This document shows positions 23,797-34,655 of a DNA stretch of 64,000 nucleotides, in pieces; the first letter of the stretch is position 1; each line of letters begins with the position of its first letter. This DNA is from Galeruca laticollis. Its lineage: Eukaryota; Arthropoda; Insecta; Coleoptera; Chrysomelidae. The notes under the pieces are model-generated. The model was not told where the DNA came from. It did not search any database and saw only the letters and a list, made by a program, of their open reading frames with translations. The stretch spans positions 39,866,811 through 39,930,810 of the forward strand of contig OY998180.1 of the NCBI GenBank assembly GCA_963921935.1. Reading direction: 5' to 3'. The position numbers and the translations under genes are program-made.

Positions 23797-24992
23797 AGGT
23801 AGGTGCTTTATTGACTAGTTGAAATATATAGTATTTTTTAGTCCTCATAATAGGTCCTAATTACAGGTATACATGATTAAAAATAAACAATTACACAGAT
23901 ATAGATCAGCAAATCCGAATTTAAAATAAACACATATAAAAAAATACGTAGTCTATGAGCTAATCAGTTTGAAACTAATCGCGTCATATTTACAAAACAA
24001 CATTTCAAAAACATTTTCCAGCGCAGTTTAACAAACATTTTCAAGTGCAATTTAACAGTTAAATATTGATTAAAATCCATTAACATTGAAACTAGTTCCG
24101 CCGCTAATATTTACAAAAACACATTTATGAAAACACTATTTAGCGCAATTTAACAATAAAAAAATGAAATAAAAGCCTTTATAATTGAATGTTACATATA
24201 TGCCACAAATTCCGCAATATCATAAAAACAATTTCCTAATAAATTTTTTTTCGCAAGTTAGTAAAATATAGAGTAGTTAAGATGTTTAATATTATGATAA
24301 GGTGCAAATCTACAAACTTATTATGAAGCTTTATGTCTCGTTTGTTAATTACTGATACCCTTATTCTAGAATAAGGCAGAACCAGTTGTTTAGCTCCTCT
24401 AGTATTATGACAATGAAAATTGGAGTAGGCCGGTATATTCAAAGCTCTCTTATGTATGCTGATCAGTGACTCGAAGATGTGAATACATGGTAAATAAAGT
24501 ATTTTGCATTTAATGAACAGCTCCCCACAGGGTACGCGTTCTTGGGTACCATCAATGAGCAGTTTTCTGCTGAGCAAACAACTTGTGAGTACTGCTTGAT
24601 CTCCCCCATAGAGTAATGCCATAGGACAGGTGACAGTGAATAATACCATAATAAACTGTTCGCATAACGTCACTTCCCCCGATACATGAACGTGATGCGA
24701 ACTTAGAACAAAGAGTTTCGATATGTTTTGTCCAGTTTAATCCTGGATCGAGTGTTATTCCTAATAGCTTGACCGGTTCTGATTTTATGCGACATTTGTC
24801 TGAACTGAATGTTATATTTTTAGTTTTAGATTCATTACACTTTAGGTTATTCGCATCAAACCATGTTCTTGCAACATTTAAAGTTTCAACATTCAAATTA
24901 TTATTGCCTCTTGTTAAAAAAGTAGTGTGATCTGCAAAGATAACAGTATTATATTCCACGGATGAGGGCAAATCGTTCACGTATAGTAAGAA
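23797..24992 (-). mobile_element. CR1-like element, 3' part of a split copy
   Basis: Minus strand from LLYVNDLPSSVEYNTVIFAD (just before 24992) to a 3' end at about 23797, where the plus strand reads GGTAGGTAGGTGCTTTATTG. Conserved pieces include WFDANNLKCNESKT, EPVKLLGITLDPGLNW and HLSYGITLWG. The active site reads FADH instead of FADD. The missing upstream part continues at 29748, after the large inserted element. The frame shifts again around 24650. Confidence 0.8.
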
Positions 24993-25589
24993 CCCACTGA
25001 GCACAGAACCTTGCAAAACATTGCTGCAAATTACATTTATATACATTTTGAAATGTTTCCTGGAGAAGTTGCAGTAATATTATTGCGTTAGTTTAGTTGA
25101 AACATTGTGACTTGCTCATTAGAGAAACATTTCATAAAGTTGAGATTTCCTTCCCACTGAAACGTTTGTAATTGAGGTTGCCGTGATGTTCTTAGATATG
25201 CCAGTTGTAATTTTGTATCAGCATTTTTTCAGAAACATTGCTGTAAGTTAGTTATTTGTTATTTTTGAAACATTTCGCTATTAAGTTTCAGTGATATTGT
25301 CAAATACACAAATTGAAATATTGTCATTTACTTCCGCAAGTAACATTGTTGTAAGTTAGTTATTTCTTCCAGTCGAAATATTTCCATATGAAGTTTCAGT
25401 ACCTATCCAAGTTGGAATATTGCGATATTTTTTGATCAAGAAACATTGCTGTGGGTTAATATTATTCCTTCCTCCTGAAAAATTCCTAGATGCATGACGT
25501 TTATTTCGATTACTCTCCGGCACACTTTTCGGATTTCGAATTTATATATTTCTAGATTAGGTCTGATCGAAACTGAGTGAATGGTTCCC

Positions 25590-25725
25590 AATGCATCGTT
25601 TTTGTTCTTTTACGACGCGCGTCACGTATTCCGATCGGCAAATTCCTGACGTAATTCACCAATTCGCCAATCAGAATGCGTGAAGATAGCGTGACGTGCG
25701 ACGAAAAAGGCAAAAATGATGCATT
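25590..25725. repeat. near-palindromic foldback segment
   Basis: AATGCATCGTTTTTG at 25590 pairs with CAAAAATGATGCATT ending 25725; inside, ACGCGCGTCACG pairs with CGTGACGTGCG, and ATTCCGATCGGCAAATT pairs imperfectly with AATTCGCCAATCAGAAT. The whole 136 bp can fold into one hairpin. It could be a small foldback MITE nested in the left arm of the larger element. Confidence 0.6.
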
Positions 25726-26088
25726 ATGAACTCATCCTAACCGAGCCCAATAATAGTATAGAAGAAGGACAAAAAGGTTGGGTTAGGATTTGTTTCTTTC
25801 GAGTTTCAAGTGTTTCAACCGGTCGTTGGAGGGAAAGAGAAATAACATGGATTAATTTATATTTGTTTCATATTTGTATACTCTATAATACAATAGGATC
25901 ACAGATTCCTTTTTATTTTATAGTTGTGAATTGAAAGGTGTGTTTCAGGTATAAATATTTGTTTTTCACTTACAATTATTACGTTTCAATTATATTAGTT
26001 GTTATATAGTATATCAACAATACTATAGGCTCCTTCGATTTAATCACTTGTTTGTGAAGTTCATTTGAACCACAAATTTTCATTTTAA

Positions 26089-28490
26089 CCCTAGAGTACT
26101 AATATGATTTGATTATTCCGTAATACTACTACGTCGTAAAATTTACGACTTTGGATTAAAACACATTTTAAAAAAATCAAAATATATTTTCCAACAGAAA
26201 TAATAGGTTTTTCATCTTAAACTAATCAAATAAATGGATATGGTTTGAAAAAAAATGAATTATGCCGAAGAAAATGGACATTCTGGGCAACAATTTCTGT
26301 TGTGCTGTCCGCAGATTGCTCGTTTACACTGTACACAAAAGTTTGTTGTCATTCTTCTCAGACGGCTAGGGCAGAAGGAGCACACTGTCCGCTTCTTTGC
26401 CATAGGGTTATCTGGTTCAGGAACAGACTGTATGTTTAGAATTTCGTTTATGTCCTGTCGAATATTGCGACGTAAATTGGGGATGTTCAATCTTTGGCGC
26501 ATCCATGGCTCAGCAAGGCTTTTGCCCAAATTTAACATGAACTGGAAGCGGGAAGCAGGCTTCGTATTAGCTTTGTGAGAATTATGGCAGTATACTACAA
26601 ATGAATTGATGGTAGCTATGTTAATCATTCCATAAAAACACACATAGGCCATCTCCGGGTTTTTCTGGAGCAGGTCATATTACTGCATAGTTGATCAAAA
26701 GTATCTACACCTGACTTGGTTTCATTATAATTTATAATTATATCAGGTTTTCCATTTTTGGAAATGCTTGCACCTTCATGCAGAGTGGAAAGTAACAACA
26801 CTATTTTATTAGGTTTTGGTGCATATGAAACTAATGTCTTTTTCCTATTAAAGCAAAACATTGATGTGCCTCGTTGCCTATTTTTCAATAGTTCTGGTGG
26901 TATTTCTTTTTTATTTTTTCTCAGAGTTCCTATAATTGTTAGTTTGTACGGCAACTCCAAAAGTTCATCCGCCAAAGAAACTGACGTAAACCAGTTGTCC
27001 ATGGTAATGTTACGGTTACTACCATGAACCGATTTTGTTAACTCTTTCACATAAAAATTTGCAAGAGGTAGTCCTCCAGTATCAGTGCTCTTTCCTAGAT
27101 ATGGACTAGCATCTATCATATATTTGGAGGATGTGTCGCATAACATAATAATCTTTATACCGTACTTCGACGGTTTGTTAGGTATGTACATACGAAATGG
27201 ACACCTTCCTCTAAATCCTAAGAGCTGTTCATCGATGGTGAGATAAGATGATGGAATATAGGAACTTCTGCATACATCTATTAGCATATTCCATATGTCA
27301 CGAATAGGAGCGAATGAGTCGGTTTTTCTCCTTTCCTCCCTCGAAGTTTTATCGTCAAACCTGAGACAGTTTACTAAAAACTTAAAACGTTCTCTACTCA
27401 TACAGGCGCGATAGAAAGATCCCGATGTGGTCCCTTCAAACATATGTCTAGCATTTAGATGATTGTCTTTTTTGGCGGCAGAAAAAACTGGTATTCCCAG
27501 GAAGGCTAATAACTCATCTTTGCAAAGTTTTGATACCGTAGCAGAATTTGCAGCGTATTTAGAAGACTGCCTAACAATCTCTTCATTGGTGTGAAGAATA
27601 ACTATGTCAAGAATGTTGTCGTGAAAGAAGTGCAGAAAGTGGTCCTTTATTGAAGAACAGTTACGAGATTCTCCTTTGCAACCAGATATAAAATGAACAA
27701 TATTCCTAGAGCTGACTCTCTTTGACAAGACTGGCTGTTTAGATGACCACTTATGACCATTCTTACCTTTTATATTTATTTGTTTAGGAAAAACTATATT
27801 TGGATCCCTTCGACCCTGGCTTCGACATAGGCTGGCTAAAGGTTCATCGTCATCCGATGATTCTTGATCATATGACAAGAGAGCTTCTTCTGGACGTTCC
27901 TCTGCTAATTCTGGATTTTTTTTCTCGATGGCATGGTTGGTTGGTTGGTTATATTCTTCTGAGCTGTCAGAATGTACCGAATCCTCTTCTAAATAATCTT
28001 CCTCCCAGTCACTTCCACTGTCCTCGTACGGTTCATTATAATCATCTTCTCCATTCATAATCTTTTCCATTTCTTGTTGCAACTGCGACGCAGTAAGTGG
28101 TTTATTTGCCATTTCTCAGTTTCTGAAATTAATAAATAAATAAATCTTAGCTTTATACTTTGAAATTTGCATTTTGTTTCTACAAATTATGAAATATTAT
28201 TAGTCTACTTACACAATAAATCGAGTATTCAGCATAAAACAAAGAAAAACATTCACAATAATCTTATCGCTAATACTATCACTAACACTAAAGCGTCGTA
28301 ATATTTACGACGCGATGCGTAATTTCTGCACTTCCGCTAAAAATCCGACTGACGTGGACTTACCAACGTTTAGCAGAGTACTAAAGAGGAAGCTACTGGG
28401 AGACCCCAATCTGCAAGATTTTCCGTTGTTGCCAAATTTCGGGAAAAATAATTCGGCGTCATAAATTTTACGAGTATTAGTACTCTAGGG
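26089..28490 (-). mobile_element. piggyBac-type DNA transposon
   Basis: Perfect 16-bp inverted repeats CCCTAGAGTACTAATA (26089-26104 and 28475-28490) flanked by TTAA on both sides (26085-26088, 28491-28494), the signature of piggyBac insertion. Length 2402 bp. Both subterminal regions carry a GTCGTAA...TTACGAC palindrome (26132-26149 and 28293-28313). It contains one minus-strand transposase gene. Confidence 0.95.
26260..28112 (-). pseudogene. piggyBac transposase with one frameshift
   Basis: Begins at an ATG at 28112. Acidic N-terminal region (about residues 15-95), then the dimerisation/insertion region and DDE-type core. The catalytic aspartates are visible: TIDEQ, ITMDNWF, and SGVDTFDQ with its two Asp. 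The first frame ends at 26625 after RRWPMCVF; the second continues as YGMINIATINSF to 26260. The join is explained by loss of one T in a short T run near 26640-26645. The C terminus has the cysteine-rich domain (CSFC...CVQCKRAICGQH...CCPEC). About 617 residues in total, the normal length. Apart from the frameshift it looks complete, so the element is young but probably not autonomous. Confidence 0.92.
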
Positions 28491-28494
28491 TTAA

Positions 28495-29269
28495 TATACC
28501 TCCAGGAAGCAGCGAGTAATCTGGTTGTTTCCCAGTATATAAGTTGATATCTGTGCAAATTGTATAGTGTGATATATTTTTGTTATTAAAATATTTTTTA
28601 TTTTGAATTTTGTAGTTCAATAAATTAATGGATGCATATTTATAATTTAATTTTTTTACTGCTTTTTGTATTTGTATAATGGTTCCATGCGAAGTATTCA
28701 GTGGACTATTACGTAGAAACTGACAAAACGAAATTGATGAATATGAAGCAGTGTTCATTCATTCATTGAACTGAATTATCTGCTACTGGAAATACACGTT
28801 TTTTGTATCTGATGTGTTATTTTATGTGCAATATTGTTTTTATTTCGATTCAATAAATCGTTGGAATATTTTGATTTAAATTTGCTTTTTTGGGTTCTCT
28901 TACTTGTCCAAAGATCAGAACGGACACACTCTGCATTAAAAGTGCAGTCACTGATGAATCTCAATAAGTTTTTTTAACTTAGAATATACATTTTGACAAA
29001 ACTTTATGAAAACTTTCAACCACACCATGAAACCAAATTGAAGTCACTAGCCCTCAACACACGTTTAGTTAATCATGCTATAGCCTCTACAGATTAGAAG
29101 TACTCTTAATTAAGTACAAACGCAAGTCATTTCAATTTGAGGTTAAGAGACTAATTGATCCATTTTGAAATTTTCCAATCTTAATATAATTAAGCATTTT
29201 TCCATAATCAATATGATAATTGGAGAGTACCTGTAACTCCCTGATAATTATATTGCCAAATCATGAAGA
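28495..29269. other. right arm of the TIR element, no gene seen
   Basis: AT-rich sequence between the piggyBac and the right-arm minisatellite. Short minus-strand frames (28477-28758, 28776-28964) have no recognisable motif. Confidence 0.4.
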
Positions 29270-29747
29270 TGATTTTAGTAAACTTTCGAACAGTATCTTC
29301 AACTTTCAATAACAGGGAATATGCAACATCACAAAAAGAAGTTGATTCAAGTATACTTCTGAAATGTCTTGGAATGGTACTAGTAAGTTCTAATTATAAG
29401 GTCCCTGCTACATACCAAATGGAAGATGATTTGAATATACTTTTGAAATGTATAGGAACATTTCTTGAAACGTCTAGTAATAAGGTAACTGCAACATCAT
29501 AATAGAAAGTTGATTATAATGTGATATTGAAATAATGATGCAACCTTGCATTTGAACGGTGTTAGAAATATCCGTACGTACCATCACCTTACATAACTTT
29601 TGAAATATTACAAATGAACGTTGCAATGGCGGCCGTTACGGCGTTGCTGGCATGTTGATGCAACATCATTGCAAAGTCTGAAGCAACATTACACATCCTA
29701 TATGTGATTTGCAGCAACGTTGAGGCAACATATTCTTGCTCAGTGGG

Positions 29748-30029
29748 AAGAGTAGCGGTCCTAACACCGAACCCTTAGGCACTCCGTGCTTAACAGGTAC
29801 AATCCCAGAGTCATGTCCGTTATAGCTGACATATTGCTGTCTGTTTTCTAGATAAGATCTAAGTAATTGGTGTCCATACCCTCGTATGCCATAATGTTCC
29901 AATTTTTTAATTAGAACATCAGTGTTAACACAGTCAAAGGCCTTGGACAGATCGCACATAACAGCATGAGTATTTTGACCCCCATCAAGACCTTCTACTA
30001 TATATTCAATCACATTTGTGACAGCTGAA

Positions 30030-30031
<2 letters not shown>
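29748..30031 (-). pseudogene. CR1-like RT, 5' part of the split copy
   Basis: Minus strand: AVTNVIEYIVEGLDGGQ, CDLSKAFDCVNTDVLIKKL, HYGIRGYGHQLLRSYL and GVPKGSVLGPLLF, the RT fingers and first palm motifs. It continues in 24992 and below after the inserted DNA element. The 5' end at about 30031 is cut at a (TA)n tract that is the 3' tail of the next CR1-like copy. Confidence 0.85.

Positions 30032-30070
<39 letters not shown>
30032..30070. repeat. (TA)n tract, 3' tail of CR1-like copy A
   Basis: About 39 bp of TA directly outside the motif CGTTTATTGACC, which on the minus strand is the GTCAATAAA end of the element. Confidence 0.85.
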
Positions 30071-30072
<2 letters not shown>

Positions 30073-31627
30073 GTTTATTGACCATTTTACATACAGGGCA
30101 CGTTTATAGTCATCTAATTTAAAATATTAATATAAGTACAAACTATTAATAGATAATTAATTACATTATGAGAAAGAACAAAAAAAATAAAAGAGAATAA
30201 TCACATAATAAAAAGTAAAAATAGTTACAAAATATCGACAATAGAATAGAAATCTAGAAGTACACCAAGACATATTTTAAAAGGATGAAAAACTATATAA
30301 ACACAAATAAAAGGATGGAACTGTAGAGAAAAAATAAACAATTATCGTAGGTTAAGCATATTTCATCAGGTATTCAAGTATAATGCACTCTCAAAGGAAT
30401 AGCTAATGTACTCATCAATGTTGTAAAAACAGTGTTCTATCAGATAAATTCTGACAAATGTAGAAAATTTCGCATCGCTCATTTCCTTTATTTTTTCCTC
30501 CGGGTATAGTTTGTCTAATTTATTAAACATTTTGAAATCAAGTCGATTCCGTTTAGGCGTTGACAGACGTGAAAAGATATTTACTAGATCATTTGCATTT
30601 CTACTACTGTAACTGTGGAAATCACTATGACTCGAAATATAATTTAGGTCCCGATGTATTCTTAGAAGTTGGTCAAAGATATATTGACTGGGTAGACACA
30701 GAATCTTATATTTTTTAATAATTTCGTTACAATGCGCTCGGTATGCTGATCCGTCCACAATTCGGATTGCCGCCTTTTGGAGCGTAAAAACTTTATGGAG
30801 CCCGCTTGAGTTACTCCATAGCGATATGCCAAAAAACAGGTGACTGTGAATCAAGGCACAGTAGGCAACTTTCATTACATTATTGTCTCTAATATTTTCA
30901 CGTAACTGTCTCAATACGAATATTTGAGACGATATTTTTGAGCATAATCTGGCTCGACCAAGTCAGCGAAGTATCGTATACAATTCCCAACAATTCAACA
31001 GGTTCCGACTTTTCTGCAAATTTGTCAACACTGAGAAGAATATGCTGAGTTTTTGATTCATTTAGTTTAAGTTTATTTGCTTGAAACCAATTTTTTGCCA
31101 TATCAAGACTTCCATTCCTCGCAGTAACTTCCTCGTTTGAAATTAAGGTAGCATCATCAGCATATAGAACCACTCTGCTCTGCTGTTTCATAGATTTGGG
31201 TAAATCATTGACGTAAATTAAAAATAATAAAGGGCCCAGAACGGAACCCTGGGGTACTCCGTTATTCATTTTAAGTTCGTGTGAATGTACGTTGTTTAAG
31301 TAAACGTATTGCTGTCTATTATTGAGATACGAAAACATAAGGTCATATTGCTTATCTCTTAACCCGTAAAATTTCATTTTATCCAGAAGAATTTGAGTAT
31401 TAACGCAATCAAATGCCTTAGACCAATCATATAGAGTAGCACAAACATCATGTCCCCTATCGAGGCTGTCCACTATTTCATCCACAATTGTAACCAATGC
31501 AGCGACAGTGAACTTGTTCTTTTGAAATGCGAACTGTGACGCCGATAGAATACTTTGTTTTTCCAAATAAGATATAAACCTATCCCTTATCAGGATCTCA
31601 AATATTTTAGATAATATGGGAACGAAT
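30071..31627 (-). mobile_element. CR1-like element copy A, 5'-truncated
   Basis: Encodes the RT from its first motif to the end on the minus strand, in two frames (30898-31566 plus a few upstream codons, and 30366-30914). Motifs: GVPQGSVLGPLLFLIYVNDLP in parts, VVLYADDATLI, WFQANKLKLNESKT, EPVELLGIVYDTSLTW, HLFFGISLWSNS. A single frameshift near 30900 separates the halves. The strand ends GTCAATAAACG(AT)n. The truncation lies at VPILSKIFE, against AATTAACAATGATAATAATA. A near-identical twin is at 60003-61561. Confidence 0.85.
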
Positions 31628-31628
31628 T

Positions 31629-31662
31629 AACAATGATAATAATAATAATGAAAATAATAATA
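31629..31662 (+). repeat. (TAA)n tract
   Basis: Imperfect ATAATAATA run with GAAAAT interruptions at the 5' edge of CR1-like copy A. Confidence 0.85.
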
Positions 31663-31663
31663 A

Positions 31664-31718
31664 TAATATTACGATACGATTCGATACGATTTATTGACCA
31701 GTTTTAAATACAAAAGCA
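31664..31718 (-). mobile_element. 55-bp stub of a CR1-like 3' end
   Basis: The plus strand reads ACGATACGATTCGATACG and then ATTTATTGACCAG, the same GTCAATAAA terminus (minus strand) as the longer CR1-like copies but with a GATAC-type satellite tail. It is bounded by (TAA)n on both sides. It is an extremely 5'-truncated insertion. Confidence 0.6.
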
Positions 31719-31742
31719 TAATAATAATAATAATAATAATAG
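31719..31742 (+). repeat. (TAA)n tract
   Basis: About 24 bp of uninterrupted AAT repeats between the CR1-like stub and the 5' end of an I-clade element. Confidence 0.9.
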
Positions 31743-33442
31743 TGTTTTTAAATGAAACTCACGGTCTCTAGTTAATTCCACAATATGATACAAGTTATTG
31801 AAAATTCTAAAGAATTGACAATTGTTTCGGTAAATCAATATCATCGTCAGAATGACAGAAGAACTTCTGGATAAGTTGTCAAAATTTGGACTAATAGGAA
31901 AACTACCATTATTCATAAAATCGTTTCTCGAGAATAAACGTTTCAAAGTTAGAGTCGCAAATGAATTTTCAACAAGTAGGACACTGCAAAATGGGGTACC
32001 GCAGGGATCAACACTTAGTTGTACTCTGTTTGCAATCGCTATAAACGAAATTTGTAGAGGCGTCGATCATAAAATTAATAAATGTCTCTATGTCGATGAC
32101 GTTTCAATTTTTTTCAGCGGTGAAAAAGTGGGAGACATTACACGTACACTGCAACCAGCAATCAATAGGATTATTGAAAATGGAGAAAAAATTGGTTCTA
32201 AATTCTCTGAAGAAAAAACAAAATGCGTACATTTCTGTAGACTCAGAAAACTCCATTACGACCCACTCTTATATTTAAAGGACAACATCATAACCTGCGT
32301 CGATACTATTAAATTCCTCGGTTTAGTATTTGATAAAAAATTAAACTGGCATGAGCACTTAGAACTTATCAACACGAAATGTAGAAAATCCCTTAATATA
32401 CTCAAAGTCTTGGCACATACAAAATGGGGAGCTGATCCAAAAAGCCTTCTTATAATATACAAAGCTTTAATATTGTCCAAGATAGATTATGGCAGCGTTG
32501 TTTATTCCTCTGCGAGAAAAATTCATTTGAACAGATTGGATAAAATTCAAAATTTAGGAATACGTTACTGCCTGGGAGCATTTCCGACGATCCCTGTTCA
32601 AAGTCTTTATTGTGAATCCGGTCTAATGCCACTAGAGCAACGAAGATTAATCCTTCAAACATCATACTTCACAAGAGTTAAATTAAATACTAAAAATCCT
32701 AATAACCAATTTTTATTCCCAAATATTAATGAATACGACAATAGAGGCATCATCACTCGCCCCCTTGCAATAAGGTATCTTGAGTACTTGAGAAGTATAG
32801 ACATTGAATTCCCTAAGATTTTTGTTGATGATCAAAGTGACGAACAATCAGCCAATAACGAAGCAGTCAGAAAAACTGATTTTATGAATAATCTAAAAAG
32901 AAAAATTATTAACGAATGGCAAGATATATGGGATGAAACAAATACCTTACTCCGTAGGCTAGAACCGGAGGTGAAGAAGAAGTATGAATCCACAGGGTTG
33001 AGTAGGTTACAAACCGTTAAAGCATTTAGACTTCGTACAGGACACACAAGTCTCACCCATCAACATTTTCTGAATGGCGACCCAGCACCAATTTGTGATC
33101 AGTGTAATGTGATCATGTCAGTAATTCATGTTATCAATGAATGTCACACATTCAATGCACAAAGACAGCAAGGTGACATAAAACACCAGCTCGAAGAGAA
33201 CCTGAAAAACGAAAATATAAAGAACACCTTAGAATATATGAAGTGCATCAAACTATTCGACAAAATCTGAAAATATAAAATGTAGTAACATATATAAAAT
33301 GTAGTAACAAGAGCTAATAACCCCAGTAGTCGATGCTCCTTATGGGTGGGTTTTTTAGTGAGGTACAAATCCCACACTGTTTGGCAACCTACAACTTTTA
33401 CGCCAAGCACCTTTTGAAGGTTTTCCCACCCAAAAATAATAC
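31743..33442 (+). mobile_element. I-clade non-LTR retrotransposon, 5'-truncated
   Basis: RT-containing element that starts inside the RT next to (TAA)n and ends, after a 165-bp 3' UTR with two AAATGTAGTAACA repeats and a GTGGG...CCCAC pair, in a (TAA)n tail of about 160 bp. Ending in (TAA)n is a known habit of I-type elements. Traces of RT motifs upstream of the main frame (IQVIENSKELTIV) show a frameshift near 31830. Confidence 0.75.
31852..33270 (+). CDS. I-clade reverse transcriptase (partial, uninterrupted 472 codons)
   Basis: Begins MTEELLDKLSKFG, equivalent to the end of RT motif A; the true start is lost. GVPQGSTLSCTLFAIAIN (about residues 49-66) is RT motif B, CLYVDDVSIFF (about 83) the active site with both Asp present, FLGLVFDKKLNW the motif E region. 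After the thumb it continues with an α-helical region and ends in a CCHC knuckle: RLRTGHTSLTH, then C-x2-C-x7-H-x4-C (CDQCNVIMSVIHVINEC). No RNase H domain is evident. The frame is intact but the product lacks the N-terminal half and cannot be autonomous. Confidence 0.8.
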   Translation: MTEELLDKLSKFGLIGKLPLFIKSFLENKRFKVRVANEFSTSRTLQNGVPQGSTLSCTLFAIAINEICRGVDHKINKCLYVDDVSIFFSGEKVGDITRTLQPAINRIIENGEKIGSKFSEEKTKCVHFCRLRKLHYDPLLYLKDNIITCVDTIKFLGLVFDKKLNWHEHLELINTKCRKSLNILKVLAHTKWGADPKSLLIIYKALILSKIDYGSVVYSSARKIHLNRLDKIQNLGIRYCLGAFPTIPVQSLYCESGLMPLEQRRLILQTSYFTRVKLNTKNPNNQFLFPNINEYDNRGIITRPLAIRYLEYLRSIDIEFPKIFVDDQSDEQSANNEAVRKTDFMNNLKRKIINEWQDIWDETNTLLRRLEPEVKKKYESTGLSRLQTVKAFRLRTGHTSLTHQHFLNGDPAPICDQCNVIMSVIHVINECHTFNAQRQQGDIKHQLEENLKNENIKNTLEYMKCIKLFDKI

Positions 33443-33605
<163 letters not shown>

Positions 33606-33681
33606 GACTAGCTGATCAAATACGATCGATAATACGGCGTAGAGCTCTGAGCGAAGCGGAACTAGATGTACTCAAATCTGA

Positions 33682-34599
33682 TTGGCGAAGACGTTCCGTC
33701 CACCGAATGAGCGTGGCTCCACAAGTCGCCAAAAGTTGAAAAAGGAGGCGAAGAGCTATGCCAAACGTGCAAAAATGAACCCAGGGAGTCCATCATATCA
33801 GCAAGATCTTCTAAAGCATCTGGATGACCTGAAACAAAAGACAAAAGCATTAGGAGATAGGATAAGAAGGTACCGACTAAGAAGCCGTCGGTATCAAGAG
33901 AATAAACTGTTCGCAAGAAACCAAAAAGCATTCTATAGACAACTACAACGAAACACAGTGGAAACCTCACATATAAAACCTAAAAAAGAAGACATGCAAA
34001 GATTCTGGAAGAACATATGGGAACAAAGTGTCACGCATAATGACAGACCATTTTGGATCGCGCACGAAGTTACATCTCAAGAAACAACTGGACAGATGGC
34101 GCAGCCTGAAATACGGAACGTAGATATTACCGCTGCAACCAGCAAGCTGAGAAACTGGACATCACCGGGCGTCGACCATATTCACAACTTCTGGTGGAAA
34201 AAACTAACCGAAATTCACCAAAAAATAGCAGATAAATTTGCAGCAGCCATTCTGGATCCTTCGATCATACCAGAATACTTCACTCTCGGGATTACCCACA
34301 TGCTCCCTAAATGTGGAGACATAAAAGACCCTAAAAATTATCGGCCCATAACTTGTCTACCGACCATTCATAAAATCTTCACTTCGATCATATGCTCAAA
34401 GATCACACATCACATAAATGCAAACAATATTCTTGCATGGGAACAGAACGGATGTAAACAAAAAGCACGGGGATGTAAGAAACTTCTTGTAATTGACAAC
34501 ATTGTTACAATACAAGCAAAATTGAAGAAAAAAAAATATCCATGGCATGGATCGATTATAGGAAAGCCTTCGACTCAGTTCCCCACTCCTGGCTACTGA
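33682..34599 (+). pseudogene. Dong copy 1: linker and N-terminal RT
   Basis: Basic linker (RYQENKLFARNQKAFYRQL), then the pre-RT FWKNIWEQ motif, SPGVDHIHNFWWKKL, PKNYRPITCLPTIHKIFTSI and EQNGCKQKARGCKKLLVIDN. A frameshift in the A-run at about 34546 puts DYRKAFDSVPHSWLL in another frame, which then meets a stop near 34655. Confidence 0.8.
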
Positions 34600-34655
34600 A
34601 AGTACTAGAGGTATATAAAATCCACCCCCATCTTTCTGCAGTACTGAGACATTGA

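Larger units (their letters stand above)
24993..29747. mobile_element. terminal-inverted-repeat DNA element inserted in a CR1-like RT
   Basis: Both ends read CCCACTGAGCA inward, and similarity continues for about 45 bp (including GTTGCTGCAAATCACAT / ATTGCTGCAAATTACAT). The flanks are AA on both sides (24991-24992 and 29748-29749), a 2-bp duplication. Joining the flanks restores the RT reading GPLLF-LLYVNDLP, confirming the insertion. Without the nested piggyBac it is about 2.35 kb and has no transposase frame, so it is non-autonomous. The arms carry degenerate minisatellites (25060-25480, 29270-29520). The superfamily is not clear. Confidence 0.75.

Noticed and set aside
26758..28060. Plus-strand frames within the piggyBac
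   Set aside because: Antisense to the transposase, which has catalytic motifs and correct orientation between the TIRs.
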